Shown here: positions 11,686 to 24,828 of the stretch, in pieces | Numbering within the stretch: the stretch's first letter is position 1 | Layout of the letters: each line of letters begins with the position of its first letter | Assembly: GCA_965644295.1 (NCBI GenBank) | Contig: CBFFRP010000108.1 | Location: 1 to 64,000, forward strand | From: Paraphysomonas bandaiensis | Lineage: Eukaryota; Chrysophyceae | Reading direction: 5' to 3' | DNA length: 64,000 nucleotides | Made by a program: the position numbers and the translations under genes | Notes under the pieces: model-generated | Database searches by the model: none | What the model was told of the DNA's origin: nothing | What the model saw: the letters and a program-made list of their open reading frames with translations, nothing else

Positions 11686-12952
11686 ATGGCGATGAAAAAA
11701 GAAACAAGACTTACCCTCGCGATTGCACTCTCTCTCACCTTTATGGTGTTCGAAATTGCTGGTGGAATTTGGGCGAATTCATTGGCGATTTTATCTGATG
11801 CCGCACATCTATTAACTGATGTTGCTGGTTTTGGTATTGCATTGCTAGCTACTTTGATGGCTGCTGCTCCTGCATCCAAGCATTACTCATTCGGCCTTGC
11901 ACGCGCAGAAGTCATGGGAGCACTGGCATCTATTTTAACGCTTTGGGTTATGACTGCATGTTTAATAGTAGAGGCATATAATCGAACTGTTTCGTGGTTT
12001 AATGGTACAGGAGATAACGTGGACGGCAGGCTCATGTTTGTAATCGCTTGTATTGGCGTCGTAGTGAATATATGTCTATCGTGTGTCTTCATGGAGGACC
12101 ACGGCGGGGCTTTTCACTCCCATGACCATGGACATGGTTCAGCTCATTCCCATGGTAGCTCCCATCATAACCATTCTGATCTAGAGATGAGCACTAGTGG
12201 CGAGGATCATGGCCATGACCACGGTCACAGCCATTCCCATCAATCTCACGGGCATGACCATGGGCATAGTACTCATGACCAATCTGAGCGGGATGCCCTT
12301 CTACGTTCTCCTCCAGGATATGGTACTACTGTAGCGGATCAGTCACAGTACAATCACCACGGCAACCACCCAAGTGCAGCCGAACCAACCGACGTGAATA
12401 TCCAGGCTGCATATCTTCACGTGATTACGGACCTCATCCAGAGTGTAGGTGTCGCTATTGCCGGACTTCTGATATGGATGTATCCCGAATATCAAATACT
12501 GGACCCGATTTGTACATTCCTTTTCTCAGCATTGGTCTTGTATTCGACTTTCTCCCTTTTGGGCCGCGTGATGACAATTCTATTCGAAGGGGTCCCTGCT
12601 CATGTAAGAGTAGCTTTTTATGCATATGAGTTTGATATCTTTGGTAGGTTGATTATATGGCTGTTCTTGAGGCTCTTCAGGCTATCCCAGGGGTAGAAGA
12701 TGTACACGATCTCCACATATGGTCCATCTCTTCCCAGGCTACTTCCCTAACTTGTCACATTATGGTATGTAGTGATGTCGTTCTTCTCGCCTCTGTTGCT
12801 GATATACTACACAGGCGCAGGATCCTCAGAAAGCACTCGCAGAGGCACATTCAATTTGTACCCGCATGGGTATTCATCACTCCACTATTCAAGTACAGGA
12901 CTCTTCTAACCCCTCAATTTGCTGTCAGAACCCTCAGAGTCAGTGCATGTAG
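11686..12952 (+). CDS. Zinc transporter, cation diffusion facilitator (ZnT/SLC30)
   Basis: Proton-coupled Zn2+ exporter that moves zinc from cytosol into vesicles or out of the cell. Three exons (11686–12603, 12648–12764, 12815–12952) give 390 residues in frame. Six membrane segments: TM2 carries the metal site in ILSDAAHLLTDVAGFGIAL (HxxxD), TM5 carries AAYLHVITDLIQSVGVAI (HxxxD). Between TM4 and TM5 is a long His-rich cytosolic loop (about residues 140–210) with many HDHGH/HSHGS repeats, the usual ZnT zinc-sensing loop. The C-terminal cytosolic domain has GVEDVHDLHIWSISSQ, highly typical of the family. The tail ends in a Cys pair (SICCQN). All membrane metal ligands seem intact. It lies divergent to TRMT13. 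Confidence 0.93.
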
Positions 12953-13690
12953 TCTTCTTTTGCTTGATTCAATACTATAGTATCTTGCTAGCTCAGTTAT
13001 AAAATTAAGATACGCCTAAAGATTTTGTGTGAAGAATTTAGCCGATAACACTTAACATTAAATATATAAATGACATGCTGTCAATGCTGAGTGTAGCAAT
13101 CGAACTGTTACTGAACAATTTGTTAATATATGTACTTCTTACAATTCTAGATCGTATCTACAATATAATCTACTCCAATATGTAACGTAAATGTTGCACG
13201 ACTTGCCCTGTATGATCTGAGCAACATTCTCATATAAGTTCTTGTAAGTAGACATTGAATTTTTCTGATAGGGTTCTATTATTATTGTGGGTTGCTTTAT
13301 TGAAAGTACTGAAAACTGAATAATCCTTGTCGTTCTGTGCATGGTATATTTAGCTATGAAATTGTGTTTTGTCTTTTGACACCGAATAAGCTAATAGCTA
13401 CGGGATCACTTACAGTTTAGTTAACACACAAGGGCATTGACATCTACTACCTTTAGTAGTTGTAACTCGGGGTCAGAGTTATTACTGCCGAAGGTAGTTA
13501 TGTTACAGAATAAGCAACTTCACCTACTGGGGTTTTGCGTGTAATAACCTCCCACGAGTAAAAACATTCAAAGAGTACTGCCTAGAGTATTGTTCGTACT
13601 ATTTGGAAATATCACCACATTGAACAAAACATGGGTTCTCAGAAAATTCTGATTACCCAGAGCATTTCTTGAAGGTATTCCACTAAAGGT
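12953..13690. other. Intergenic, convergent 3' regions
   Basis: AT-rich spacer between the zinc transporter (+) and the histone H4 3' element (-). No supported ORF, RNA gene or repeat. Confidence 0.5.
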
Positions 13691-13706
13691 GGTGTTTAAA
13701 AACACC
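13691..13706 (-). promoter_or_regulatory. Histone-type 3' stem-loop of H4
   Basis: Sixteen-nt hairpin GGTGTTTTTAAACACC read on the minus strand: a 6-bp stem (GGTGTT/AACACC) and a 4-nt loop (TTTA), 31 nt past the H4 stop codon. Its geometry matches the animal histone mRNA stem-loop (6-bp stem, 4-nt loop). The identical 16-mer follows H3. Downstream, ACCTTTAGTGGAAT resembles the H3 downstream sequence ACCTATGATGGAAT. This suggests stem-loop-dependent 3'-end formation. Confidence 0.75.
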
Positions 13707-13737
13707 TATTTCATTTTCAATGACATGCGTGGAATGT

Positions 13738-14749
<1,012 letters not shown>

Positions 14750-14777
14750 ACGATTCGCTTCTTGAAACTTTTCAATC

Positions 14778-14793
14778 GGTGTTTTTAAACACC
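14778..14793 (+). promoter_or_regulatory. Histone-type 3' stem-loop of H3
   Basis: GGTGTTTTTAAACACC, identical to the H4 hairpin at 13691–13706, located 28 nt after the H3 stop. It is followed by ACCTATGATGGAAT, a near match to the sequence past the H4 hairpin. Identical sequence, orientation and distance at both genes argue that this is the functional 3'-processing signal. Confidence 0.78.
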
Positions 14794-15084
14794 ACCTATG
14801 ATGGAATGAAAAACGTCTCTGGTATACTTACTGTAATCTAGTTGTATTGCTTGTCTACATGGAATTGATTTACGATTCTTTTCAGGATAAGATATCGTGC
14901 TCCCGATCGATACGATAAGTGTACGTCGTAACCGTAGAGTTGTAATAAAAGTAGTGTTGACTAAATAGATTATTAACTGTACATTCACTTGAACAAAGTA
15001 ATTTTGTGAATTATTAATAATTGCCAAATTAATCAGAGACAGACACTCTGAAATTCTATTTTTATATCACTGAGGCGATCGTGA

Positions 15085-17206
15085 TTAACTGTATCTGGCA
15101 TTGGGTTGTTCAAACCAATCAAAGGGGCTTGGGTCGGTGCGTACAACAACGGATTTGGTCTGAGTGTATTCGTGTAATGATGACAGACCGTTTTCGCGGC
15201 CTACACCAGAGTCTTTCATGCCGCCCCAAGGCGACGAAGGGTCGTTTCTGTGGTGGTCGTTGACCCACACAATACCCACCTAAAAGTCATCAAAAGAATA
15301 AGCCACGGTATTGAGCTTGATAACTACTCACGTCCAATCTATTCGCCACCCGGTGTGCTCTCATCACGTCAGAAGTCCATATTGCAGCAGCGAGACCGTA
15401 GGGAGAATCATTAGCCAGCTCAATGGCTTCTTCTTCTGTTGAAAATGGAACAGCAACCACCACTGGTCCGAACACCTAATACGAGTGTATATTGTTACCG
15501 CATATTATTTACTACATGATGAGCCACCATAGGCTCACAGTATAGTATATATGAAATATATGCTCGCATTTTTCCAGATCACAAACACTACATGTAGGAC
15601 TTTACGTATCCATACAAATATGCATTACAAACTATCGTTTCATACCTCCTCTCTCCATATATCCATAGAAGTATCCACTTCGATCACAGTAGGCTGGTAG
15701 TAGTGTCCTTTATCGAATGGAGGTGGCATGTCTGGGAAACCTCCACCCGCCAATACGCGCGCTCCCTGTGCTCTGGCTGCATCCACCATATTCGCTATTC
15801 GCACTTTAGAGTCATGAGAAATCACAGTTCCCATCTGTGTGTCCATCGAAAAGGGGTCTCCCAGTCTAATGCGAGAGGCCTAAAGTGAACAGAGCATTCA
15901 TCAAAACTATCACCACATTATATATACACTTTATGTATGTACCTTCTCGACTAATGCGTTCATATATTTGTCGTAGACGTCTTTATGCACCAGTACTCTA
16001 GCCCCCATAATACAAGTCTGTCCAGACGCAACGAATGTCGCGAATGCTGCACCGTTTACAGCCTGCTGGATATCTGCGTCATTGAAAACAAGCATTGGAG
16101 CTTTCCCTCCAAGCTCCGTTAGCACACCCGCCAGATTAGCCCCTGCAGCGGCTCCGACATGCCTTCCAGTGGATGTGCCGCCCGTCAAATCTACTTTTCG
16201 TACCATGGGATGGGAGCATAGTGCTTGTCCTGCCTCTGGACCAAGACCTGGAACCACATTAAAAACACCAGGTGGGAGACCGCAGTCTGCGAATAACTGG
16301 CCGAGCTGTAAAACATTGCACACCATTAGTGGAGATATATAGAATCAGCAGAACACACAGGGTCACCTCAAGTACGCTGACAGGAGCCAATTCAGAGGGT
16401 TTCAATACGATTGAATTCCCTGTCGCGAGGGCTGGGGCGATCTTCTTGATGGCAATGAGCATTGGGTGATTCCAGGCCGTAAGTTGCGCCACAACACCCA
16501 GTGGTACGCGATTAACTGCGATCACAAGGCTATAACAAGAATAGAGCTAGAGAGAATAGTAATTCGAGATACCGTAGTTGACATAAGATCCAAGGAACGG
16601 GGGTACAGTGCCTTCGTGTGTACGGATGAGGGCAGCAAAGTACTCAAACCACTGTACGAAACATAACCGACATACTCACATGTTAACAGCACGCCTTACC
16701 TCTGGTAAACGCGCAAGTTGGGCATTCATTTCTCTATTATTAATCAGATAGTCATATAAATGCAGAGTACGAAGAGCGAAACTCTTACCTGATAGCCCGA
16801 CCAGTTTGAGATACTTCCATAGCTGCAAGTCGAGGAATATTTTTCCTCAGCTCTACTGCAATCCGATTTAAAATCTCAGCTCGGTATCTAACATCGCTCC
16901 GAGACCACTTTCCTGACAGGAAGGTTTCATGAGCGATGGATACTGCGTGGTCAACGTAGGCACTATCAGCAGATGCTACACTACACAAATGCTGCTGGGT
17001 TGCAGGCGACTTCACAGCAAACGATTTCAAATTCTCTGGAAAGTGATACTGGCCATTAACATACGGTCCGTACAATTCACGAAAGGAGGATGACAACGAC
17101 CTCTGCTGAGTGAATGAGCTGCATGCATGTATAGTTAGTATTACAAATACTACCAAAGAACAACTCACATCGCTTTCAAACGCTTGCCGACGAAAGCTTT
17201 AATCAT
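15085..17206 (-). CDS. Mitochondrial NAD(P)-dependent aldehyde dehydrogenase
   Basis: ALDH superfamily enzyme oxidising aldehydes to acids. Exon 1 encodes [12 protein letters not shown] and splices to [20 protein letters not shown], a basic, Ser/Arg-rich, acid-poor leader typical of a mitochondrial targeting peptide. Landmarks in order on the minus strand: [20 protein letters not shown] (cofactor-binding WN motif), [17 protein letters not shown], the LTGGTSTGR loop, the catalytic Glu in LTELGGKAP, the catalytic Cys in [11 protein letters not shown], then the [12 protein letters not shown] and [10 protein letters not shown] motifs and the C-terminal [15 protein letters not shown]. At least seven short introns. 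The sequence is nearest ALDH9/betaine-aldehyde-type enzymes by the NHP…LKPSE block; the substrate cannot be read from the sequence. The catalytic Cys and Glu are present. Confidence 0.9.
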
Positions 17207-19138
17207 TATACTCACGGTAGCAAACACAGAATGACACTCTCACTGCACCTCTGGAGGGCTGCTTATCTATGCATGCTCTGCGCTGTGTGTTGGGTTCAAC
17301 TCTACCGTTGCTCGTTGCTGGAGGGATAGGAATGGAATACAGAAATACAGAGTAAAGTACGAATGCTGTGGTATAAAGTCATGGACAGAAAAACCACAGT
17401 TTTAGGGTTTTCTTGGAGCTAAATTAGGGATTTTCATATCAGGATATGGATACAGAGCTGAGTGTCTTCGGCCGTGATTGATATGCGGCTAGAACTACCA
17501 CTAAAGAGACAGAATAAAAGGAAGCAAGAAGGGGAGAAAGCTTTGCTTATATCTCTGCTATTCACCTCGAGTGCTATGGAGGAATTAGATCATCTGACTC
17601 CTCCGCTATCTCATGGTGCTTATGCTGAACAGCGAGGCATCGAATCTTCTCCAGTCATGACGAAAGAAAGCAACAAAGAACATATTTTAAGAAGTTTTAA
17701 GAGCATATAATATTATCAGCTGCTGCATTCACTTCCTATTACTGTTACTTATTCGTGGTGGCCTCATATTGCGCTGATCGTCTGCGGGTGGTTCTTCCTC
17801 CGGGTGTTACTAGAGAGAAGAACACACTCCAATCCGCCTCCGTTTCAGATAGGTCCGCCTGAAAGCGATGACTCAAGGTATCAACCACTACGTTCATTCG
17901 TTCTGGCGAATGCTTGATCGCAATGAACTTCTGAATTGTACCTGTTGGATAAATCCGAAGTGTTGCTTTAACTTTAGCGCATTGTTATTGCTCGCTCAAA
18001 CCTTAAATCTCTTTTCTCTTGAAAAGTATTTCCTCTTGTTGACGGCGAAAATATAGCAATGCCTTCATGTTCGTACGTACACCATTTAGATCAAACGCTT
18101 TGCTTTACTTTCTAAATACCGTTTTTAAGTATTAAGCAACCGATTAGATATTAAGTAATAAACAAAAAAGGATTAGGGTAAAACGGGTGGTTCTAAACTA
18201 TTTGATTAGGGTTATAATTAGCTAGCACATGCTCTAAGTTAATTCAATTTATGATAAATAAGAAATAAGCTGTAGCTACAGTAGACTAAATTTTAGAACC
18301 CTACAATAGTGACACATCGGCTCCACTCATAACGTAACCTACTAGTGTGATATTATATATTATCGCCAAAGGATCGCCCGCCCAGCCAGCATCAGGCATC
18401 AGTGAACATATTTCCTGCTGCTATATTAAATGCATTTTTCTGTATTACCTCCCCGTACATACTGAATTAAATACATCATGAATAAAATAATAATTAATTC
18501 ATCTTATCAGTAGTAAAACAACACGACAGTGATTAGTAGTAGAACGTAAGTGATAAACACAGTAAAGTGAGAAGTATGAATAACAACATAAAACATAACT
18601 ATCATGCACAACGGAATAGTTAGAAGTGTAACTGAAAATGACGATCATTATGGTGAAGATCATGTATCTTCAACAGATACTCTCTCTAATTCAGTTGATA
18701 ATATATATCATTACACATTATAACTCACAGATACTGTCTTGTATTAAGCTGAATCGCAATACGCCCCCTCAATGAAAAATTCAGTAAACCGTAGATAATA
18801 GAGAGGATATTATGACAATTATATACACTGAGTATTGAACTACAACCAACTCCTACGTGCGTACTTGAAGTTTGGTAAAGCCAATCGCTAGTAGTTATCC
18901 TGTATTCTATGTAGCAATGAAATACAGAATATACATGACTACAGTATAGGAGTAGCTATTACAAGTATACAAAGAAACTGAAAATATAGTAGCTGTTAAA
19001 GATATGATTTGTAGAACAGAATGTTGATGTTGGTGAATGACGTGGTTCCTAACTCACAGGGCTACAACATCATAAACTTACTATATCTCCTATAATATCA
19101 ATCAGTCAATATTGCACTAAGTAAAAGCGTAAATTAAT
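17207..19138. other. Long AT-rich spacer before the copia element
   Basis: Nearly 2 kb with no firmly supported gene. A GGAATAC motif lies at 17334–17340 upstream of the aldehyde dehydrogenase. A possible small membrane-protein frame with an internal stop is listed separately (17576–17917). The rest is very AT-rich. A 5' LTR for the copia element would be expected here, but I could not find one paired with sequence downstream of 23630. Confidence 0.5.
17576..17917 (+). pseudogene. Possible small membrane-protein gene with in-frame stop
   Basis: A frame starting at ATG 17576 (MEELDHLTPPLSHGAY…) meets TAA at 17708 and then stays open in the same frame to TGA at 17915. The second part has a hydrophobic segment (WWPHIALIVCGWFFLRVLL) followed by a basic and Pro-rich tail (RRTHSNPPPFQIGPPES), which looks like a transmembrane segment with a cytosolic tail. 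No canonical intron that removes the TAA in frame was found. It may be a decayed gene, an unusual intron, or chance. Confidence 0.25.
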
Positions 19139-20401
19139 ATGGCAGCGGATGGAAATTTCACGAATGTCGCCTCAGGCTCAAAGGTACCTCCCTTCGAGGA
19201 ACTGAACTTCAAGAAATTCAAGAAGTTCTTCACCTCATTCCTCATGAGACACAATCGAGCTCATCTTGTCCTCTCAAAGGATAAACCAAGGCACATTCAT
19301 GATCTAGACTCTACAGTCTCAGCGGGAGCTCATATGACTGATGCACAGAAGAAGCGACTACGCAAAGCGAAGAAACTCTGGAACACCCGGAACGAGACCG
19401 CGTACTCCTTCCTGATGGAAGTGTGCAATGCTCACCCAAAAGCAGGCACAACAGCGGCTCTCTACGAAGGAAGTACAGCAAAAGGGTTACTACAGGCACT
19501 GGAAGAGAGATTTCTCAATGTTGAAAAGAATACAGTACAGGCAGAGGTCACAAAGTTCAATTCAATGAAGATTACCTCAAGTCAGTCAGGAGCAGAGTTC
19601 GTCGACAGCGTTGAAGCCCAGGCCAAGATTCTCGAGAATCTAGGTCGTGAAGTCACGGAAGACGACAAGCTCACTCGACTAAAGGAAGGTCTCACAGACA
19701 AGAGATATTCCCAACTAGCACACAGCCTGTATACAGCAAACGATGTGACATACGCAAGAGCAAGCAGCCTAATCAAAGGGTATGAAAACACATCATTCGG
19801 CAAGCATGCGTTGCAAAATTCAGGGGAAGACAGTGTCAATCAAGCAGTGGATGACAGTAAATGGAAAGAGCACAAGAGAAAGGGCAGATGCAATAAGTGC
19901 AAGAAACTTGGCCACTTTGCTAGGGAGTGCAAGACTCCAGAACATGTCATAAAGAGGATGAAGGGGACAAGATCACAGAGAAAAGATAGAGATCACAGAA
20001 ACAGGGGTGATAACAAAACAAAGCTACCTGTGTGTGAGATATGTGACATCCCAGGCCATCAGACTAAAGACTGCTTCCACTTGAAGACTGCTAAAGCTGC
20101 AGTGGTCAGTTCTAAACGGGGGCGAGACTCTAGAAGGGAAACGGCACCCTACAAGAACAAGAAGAAACCGCGAGTGTCTGTACATGATTCAGAAGATGAA
20201 GCGGGATACGAATCGATGATATGTGTGGAAGAAGAGGTGAATCTAGCACAGAGCATGTCAGATGTTATTTATTTGGACAGCGGGTGCAACAAGATGATCC
20301 TTACCTCCAAAAACCACATGACCAACCTTCAGCGCGCTGATAGGCAGATGTCCACAGCGAACAAAGGTAAACTGTCAATACACAGTGTGTTGGCGATGTA
20401 G
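19139..20401 (+). CDS. Copia gag and start of protease
   Basis: 420-codon ORF. An N-terminal gag domain of the UBN2/copia type (EELNFKKFKKFFTSFLMRHN, then ALEERFLNVEKNTVQAEVTK) is followed by a CCHC zinc knuckle at about residue 247 and a second, variant one at about residue 300, then an acidic linker and the protease active-site DSG at about residue 378. The ORF stops inside the protease, where the homologous reading continues in another frame (GDVGSFKKVYYAPEAS), so the stop is a frameshift product. Confidence 0.85.
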   Translation: MAADGNFTNVASGSKVPPFEELNFKKFKKFFTSFLMRHNRAHLVLSKDKPRHIHDLDSTVSAGAHMTDAQKKRLRKAKKLWNTRNETAYSFLMEVCNAHPKAGTTAALYEGSTAKGLLQALEERFLNVEKNTVQAEVTKFNSMKITSSQSGAEFVDSVEAQAKILENLGREVTEDDKLTRLKEGLTDKRYSQLAHSLYTANDVTYARASSLIKGYENTSFGKHALQNSGEDSVNQAVDDSKWKEHKRKGRCNKCKKLGHFARECKTPEHVIKRMKGTRSQRKDRDHRNRGDNKTKLPVCEICDIPGHQTKDCFHLKTAKAAVVSSKRGRDSRRETAPYKNKKKPRVSVHDSEDEAGYESMICVEEEVNLAQSMSDVIYLDSGCNKMILTSKNHMTNLQRADRQMSTANKGKLSIHSVLAM

Positions 20402-20415
20402 GAAGCTTTAAAAAG

Positions 20416-23400
20416 GTGTACTACGCACCTGAAGCAAGTAAGAACCTCGTAGATATGAAGAGCATCACAGATAGGGGCTGTGTTGTGACGTTCGATAATG
20501 ATGAAGTCGTCATTCGAAATAAGACTACGAACAAGACACTCATTAGACAGAGAAGTGTTAATGGATTATATCCAGTTCGACTCGAAGACTTACTTCAGCT
20601 TGGAGAAGAATCCTCAGCAGCACTTGAGGAGCAGGGGTTTGATGACCAGCGAATTCTATGGCACAAAAGACTTGGCCATGTCAACTATGATAAACTGACT
20701 GAGTCCGACCGCCGAGGCCTAGTTGATGGAATAAATCTGGACAAGAAATATTTCAGAAAAAAGCACAAAAAAACGATATGCAAATGTAATACCTGCATGC
20801 GATCGAAACTCACGAGAAAGAACTTCTGGACTCCACGCCAGTTGATGAACTTAGACAACAACCCAAAGGAGAGAGGGGTGCTCAGTGCAGATACGATGGA
20901 AGTCCTAAACACGCCATCGATGGAAGGCTACAAACATGTGTTACTATTCAAGCACAGTGATGCAAAACATGTATGGGCTTATGGGTTGAAAAACAAGACT
21001 GGGAGTGAAGTGTTAAAGTGTATGAAGGACATGGTAGAGACCCAACTTGTCAAAGAAGGATTGCAACTACGACGATATCATGCAGATGGCGCAGGAGAAT
21101 TAGTAGGGCAACATGTCAGGCAGTACTTACGTGAAACCACCAGCACAAGGACTGTACAGGTTACTTGGACTCCACGTGACACACCCGAAATGAATTCGCT
21201 ATCGGAACGCACTAATCGTACAGTGAAGGAGATGGCCCTTGTTGCTATATTGCTCGATAGTGGCATGCCATCAGTATTTTGGTTCAAAGCAGTCTTGCAT
21301 GCTGTATATCTGATCAACAGGTTACCTACGAAGACAACGAAAGGATACATCTCACCTTTTGAGTATATTACTGGAACCGCACCAGCAGATGTGAGTGACT
21401 TGAAGATCTGGGGCTGCAAGGCATGGGCTATTGTGCCGAAGGAGCAGCGCCGCAAAGAGTGGAAAGAAAAGGGAAAACCTGGATACTATATGGGACAATG
21501 TCAACAACCTGTTGGACACCAAATATATATTCCAGACCTGAATGCTATTATTGTTGCAGTCAATGCACAGTTTGATGAGTCAATTCCAGAGCGTTCACAG
21601 GAGTATTTCGACGAAATAGATAATCTACAAATCGACACCTCAGAAACAGCAGAGAGTGTAAATGACTATCAGTACCTGGTGGGCCTCAGACATCTTGATG
21701 GACACCTGTGTTATGTTACCACCAGAGTGATAGAGAGAAGAGGAGTCATTGTTGCATATAGGAGATTAGATACGAAAGGAAATACTACCGAGGAGCAAAC
21801 TCCAATCCATATCAAAGATGTAGTAAAGATGACTCACTCTACAAAGTGTCAGACCGACAAGTTTAACAGTTTGCGAAATGAGTTGGATCAGTCTTGTAAT
21901 GACAGTGACAATGAGCAGAGGACTCCTGACCGCTCAAATCGGGGCGCATCTTCAACAGGTGGGGCAGATCGAAATCCCAGAACTGAAAAACGACCTCGAA
22001 AAAAACGGCACATTGTTAACGTTGGTGTCCTCGGCGATGTCTCATTGCTTCTTGATTCTTTCAACAGCACAATTAAAGAGCCACAGACGCTGGCAGAAGC
22101 AAAGAAGACTCCACAGAGAACATACTGGATTGAAGCTACCAGGAAGGAGGTGCACAAGCTTGAACGAAGGACATGCTGGAAGATTGTCCGAAGGCCGAAA
22201 CACCGAAAAAAATCATAAAATCTAAATTGGTCTTTAAAGTAAAGCGCGACCATCTTGGAAAAATTAAGAAGTTCAAAGTTCGACTTGTGGCGAAAGGGTT
22301 TACTCAAGAACAAGGAGTCGACTATAATGAGACATTCTCCCCAGTAGCTAAAGGTGTATCATTTAGGCTAGCACTGGCACTGGCTCTGCGATACAATTTG
22401 CAACTCCGTCAACTCGATGTAGAAACGGCATTTCCGTATGCAGATCTGGACGAAGACGTGTTTATGTCTCCACCTGCAGGAATAGATATTCCACAAGGCT
22501 GTTGTTTGAAGATTCTGAAGAGTTTGTATGGCCTAAAACAAGCGCCTCGAAATTGGCATTCAATGCTGAAGGACAGTATAAAGGCGATGGGGTATAAACA
22601 ATGTGTTCTTGACCCATGTTTATTTGTCCTCAAGGGCACTGATACTAACCTACATATGATACTTGTGTATGTAGATGATATCATTGTGCTCAGCTCTGAC
22701 AGCCGTCATATTGAAGAAGTCATCAGCGCTTTTAAGACTCAATATGCCATGCAAGATATGGGGGATCTTAAGCATTATTTAGGTCTTACCATTGAGCGTC
22801 ATAATGGCCAGATTAAGTTACATCAGTCTGCATATGCTAAAGATGTTGTGGCCAGATTCAATCACTTGTTGTCAGAAAAGAAGAGACGGTGCAAGGCAAC
22901 CACACCTCTACCACCTGGTCTAAAGTTGTCCAAGGATGCAAAAGAGGAAGAAACTCGAAAACAGAGAGAATACGTTGATGCATTTCCCTATCAATCTGTT
23001 ATTGGTGCCTTAATGTATTTGGCAGTGCATACTAGACCAGACATGGCATATACAGTAAATCTTCTCTCCCGGTTCACCACAAGACCCACGTACGCTGCAT
23101 GTCAAGCTGCTCTGCATACTTTATTGTATTTAGAAAATACAGTTGATCAAGGTATCATATTTCCTAATTTCACAGATGAAGACCCTCTATGTGTGTACTC
23201 TGATGCAGATTGGGCCGGAGATCTGGATACATGCAGATCCACTACAGGGTATATCGTATATCTGTGGGGTGCTCCAATCGCATGGCAGTCCAGACTGCAG
23301 CCAACAGTGGCTACGTCGACTATGGAAGCTGAATATATGGCTGCATATGCTGCAATTCAGGAGATTGTATGGATACGAGGGGTGATGACAGAGCTCGGAA

Positions 23401-23630
23401 TTCGTGGATTTGAGCTCAGTAAGAATGCGTCTCCAACAATCTTGAATATGGACAGCAAGAGTGCGATTGATCTAGCTCAGAACCCGGTAAATCATAAACG
23501 TTCCAAGCATATTCGGATCAAGTATCATTGGATTCGAGAGCAAGTGGGAGGCTGTATCGTCAGGCAGTCACTAGTTAATAATAAGCAAACTGCAGAGATG
23601 CCATATTGTGTTTTGAAGAAAAGTTTTTAA
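20416..23630 (+). pseudogene. Copia pol (integrase, RT, RNase H), frame-broken
   Basis: Two frames that together make pol: 20416–22218 (end of protease, integrase, linker with QTLAEAKKTP) and 22173–23630 (RT and RNase H). The shift falls in the stretch between CWKIVRRPK and KIIKSKLVFKVKRD. Catalytic motifs are otherwise intact, including YVDD. The C-terminus ends irregularly (AEMPYCVLKKSF). The copy is probably inactive but fairly young, since long ORFs survive. Confidence 0.85.
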
Positions 23631-24043
23631 AAAATGGTAAAAACTCCGTGTAACTCAAACTAGCCACCTAGGTCGCTTGTGGCTTGGTAATTGTGATTTG
23701 GGTGTCTCTGAGGTTGTTGATCGCTTTCTGCTGGATGGGATGTTGAACCCAGCTCCCCCCATCAATGTAGTTTGCAATGTGATGAAGTCTGTTGCTCCGA
23801 GTGGTTTTGTAAAAGAAGATTGGCTAATATTGACTTGGTGGGTATATGATAAACAGTCAATAAATTCTCGGTAATATGTTCTCGAATGAAGTGATATCGT
23901 ATCGCGATATGTTTAGTACGGCGATGATGGGTAGGATTGTAACACATTTTAGTATCACACCAAATAGTTGTTGAGAATGGAAGTTTGAAACTAATCTCTC
24001 ATAATAAAGAGCGTAGCTATATAATACTTTCTGAGCTGCTGAC

Positions 24044-24111
24044 GATAAAGCCGTATATTCAGCTTCAGTAGATCGCAATGCCTCGCTGTTGTCTGTAATC
24101 GAGATTGCTAT
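24044..24111. repeat. 68-bp direct repeat, copy 1
   Basis: Copia RNase H sequence present again at 24829–24896 with only two differences, both G-to-A at CpG positions (ccGtat/ccAtat and gatcGc/gatcAc). Confidence 0.9.
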
Positions 24112-24828
24112 TAGTATGAAAGTCTGATTATTACATGAGTACGGTTGCGTACAGAAACTAGTTTATGTCTATAGACTAGCTAATAACTAGATTTGCTATA
24201 TACTACTAGTGGCGGGCAACCGTCTCGGGACTGCTTGTGCATCGCTGCGAGCACCATGGTGCAACCGTCCCTTGTAGTGAGGTTAGACGGGGGGTCTACC
24301 TTTGGGCAATGTGTCTGGCGGGCCTGTGCCATGGATTATGTGGGGGGCGGGTGAGGCGAGATGTATATGAGAGTGCAAGTCGGTGGTGGAGATGGTGCTG
24401 GTTGTTGAGGTGGGGTTTCGGCTACAAGTAAGAAGAAGTTGTTTCCGGAGTGGTTGCGCTTGCCTCTGTCGGGTCTGGGCTCTTGCAGAGAGTGTAGTTC
24501 GTGGGGTGGATGTCGCCTGGAGTAGCTGGAGTACTTTTGGTGTCGGGTGGGTATCCTGGGGCTGGCGTTGCTTTGCGTGTGTCGGGACCGGTGTCGCCGG
24601 TGCCGTGTCTACGTTGTGGTGTCTGTGTCCCCTATTGTGAAGCATGCGGAGCCCTCCATCATATAGGGGGAGTAGGATAGAGGCGATGGATTTTTCTAAG
24701 GTGTGGAATTGATGTTCGAACAGTGAGCTGGATATGTGGCGTCCGAATGCGTCGGCCATTTGTGTGGCAGTAATGTGGCCGGTCCAGAAGCGCTCAACCT
24801 GGGGGGTGGTTGGGTTCCATGCGGCTTT
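24112..24828. other. GC-rich segment between direct repeats
   Basis: 717 bp inserted within the copia remnant. From about 24210 on it is clearly GC-richer than its surroundings and contains a 158-codon minus-strand frame (24283–24759) rich in Pro/Thr/His with no recognised domain. A frame reading on from about 24825 (AWNPTTPQVERFWTGH…) runs into it. The origin is unknown; it is candidate transposon cargo or captured DNA. Confidence 0.5.

Larger units (their letters stand above)
19139..23630 (+). mobile_element. Ty1/copia-type retrotransposon, internal region
   Basis: Internal coding region of a copia-order element with the domain order gag–protease–integrase–reverse transcriptase–RNase H. 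There are two zinc-knuckle-type motifs in gag (CNKCKKLGHFARECK, and a degenerate CEICDIPGHQTKDCF), a protease DSG (IYLDSGCNKM, about 20268), an integrase zinc region (HKRLGHVNYDKL … CNTCMRSK), RT with YVDDIIVLSSDSR (about 22667–22705) and RNase H with TSTMEAEYMAAYAA (about 23315–23355). Integrase before RT defines copia over gypsy. Two frame breaks interrupt it (about 20386–20401 and about 22190–22202). No flanking LTR pair, tRNA primer site or target duplication was recognised, so the full element boundaries are unknown. Confidence 0.93.

Noticed and set aside
18170-18213. Telomere-like TTAGGGT motifs
   Set aside because: Only two isolated copies (GATTAGGGTAAAA and GATTAGGGTTATA); no tandem array.
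24283-24759. 158-codon minus-strand ORF as a host gene
   Set aside because: Low-complexity Pro/Thr/His composition, no recognised domain, and position within a segment inserted in a transposon remnant.
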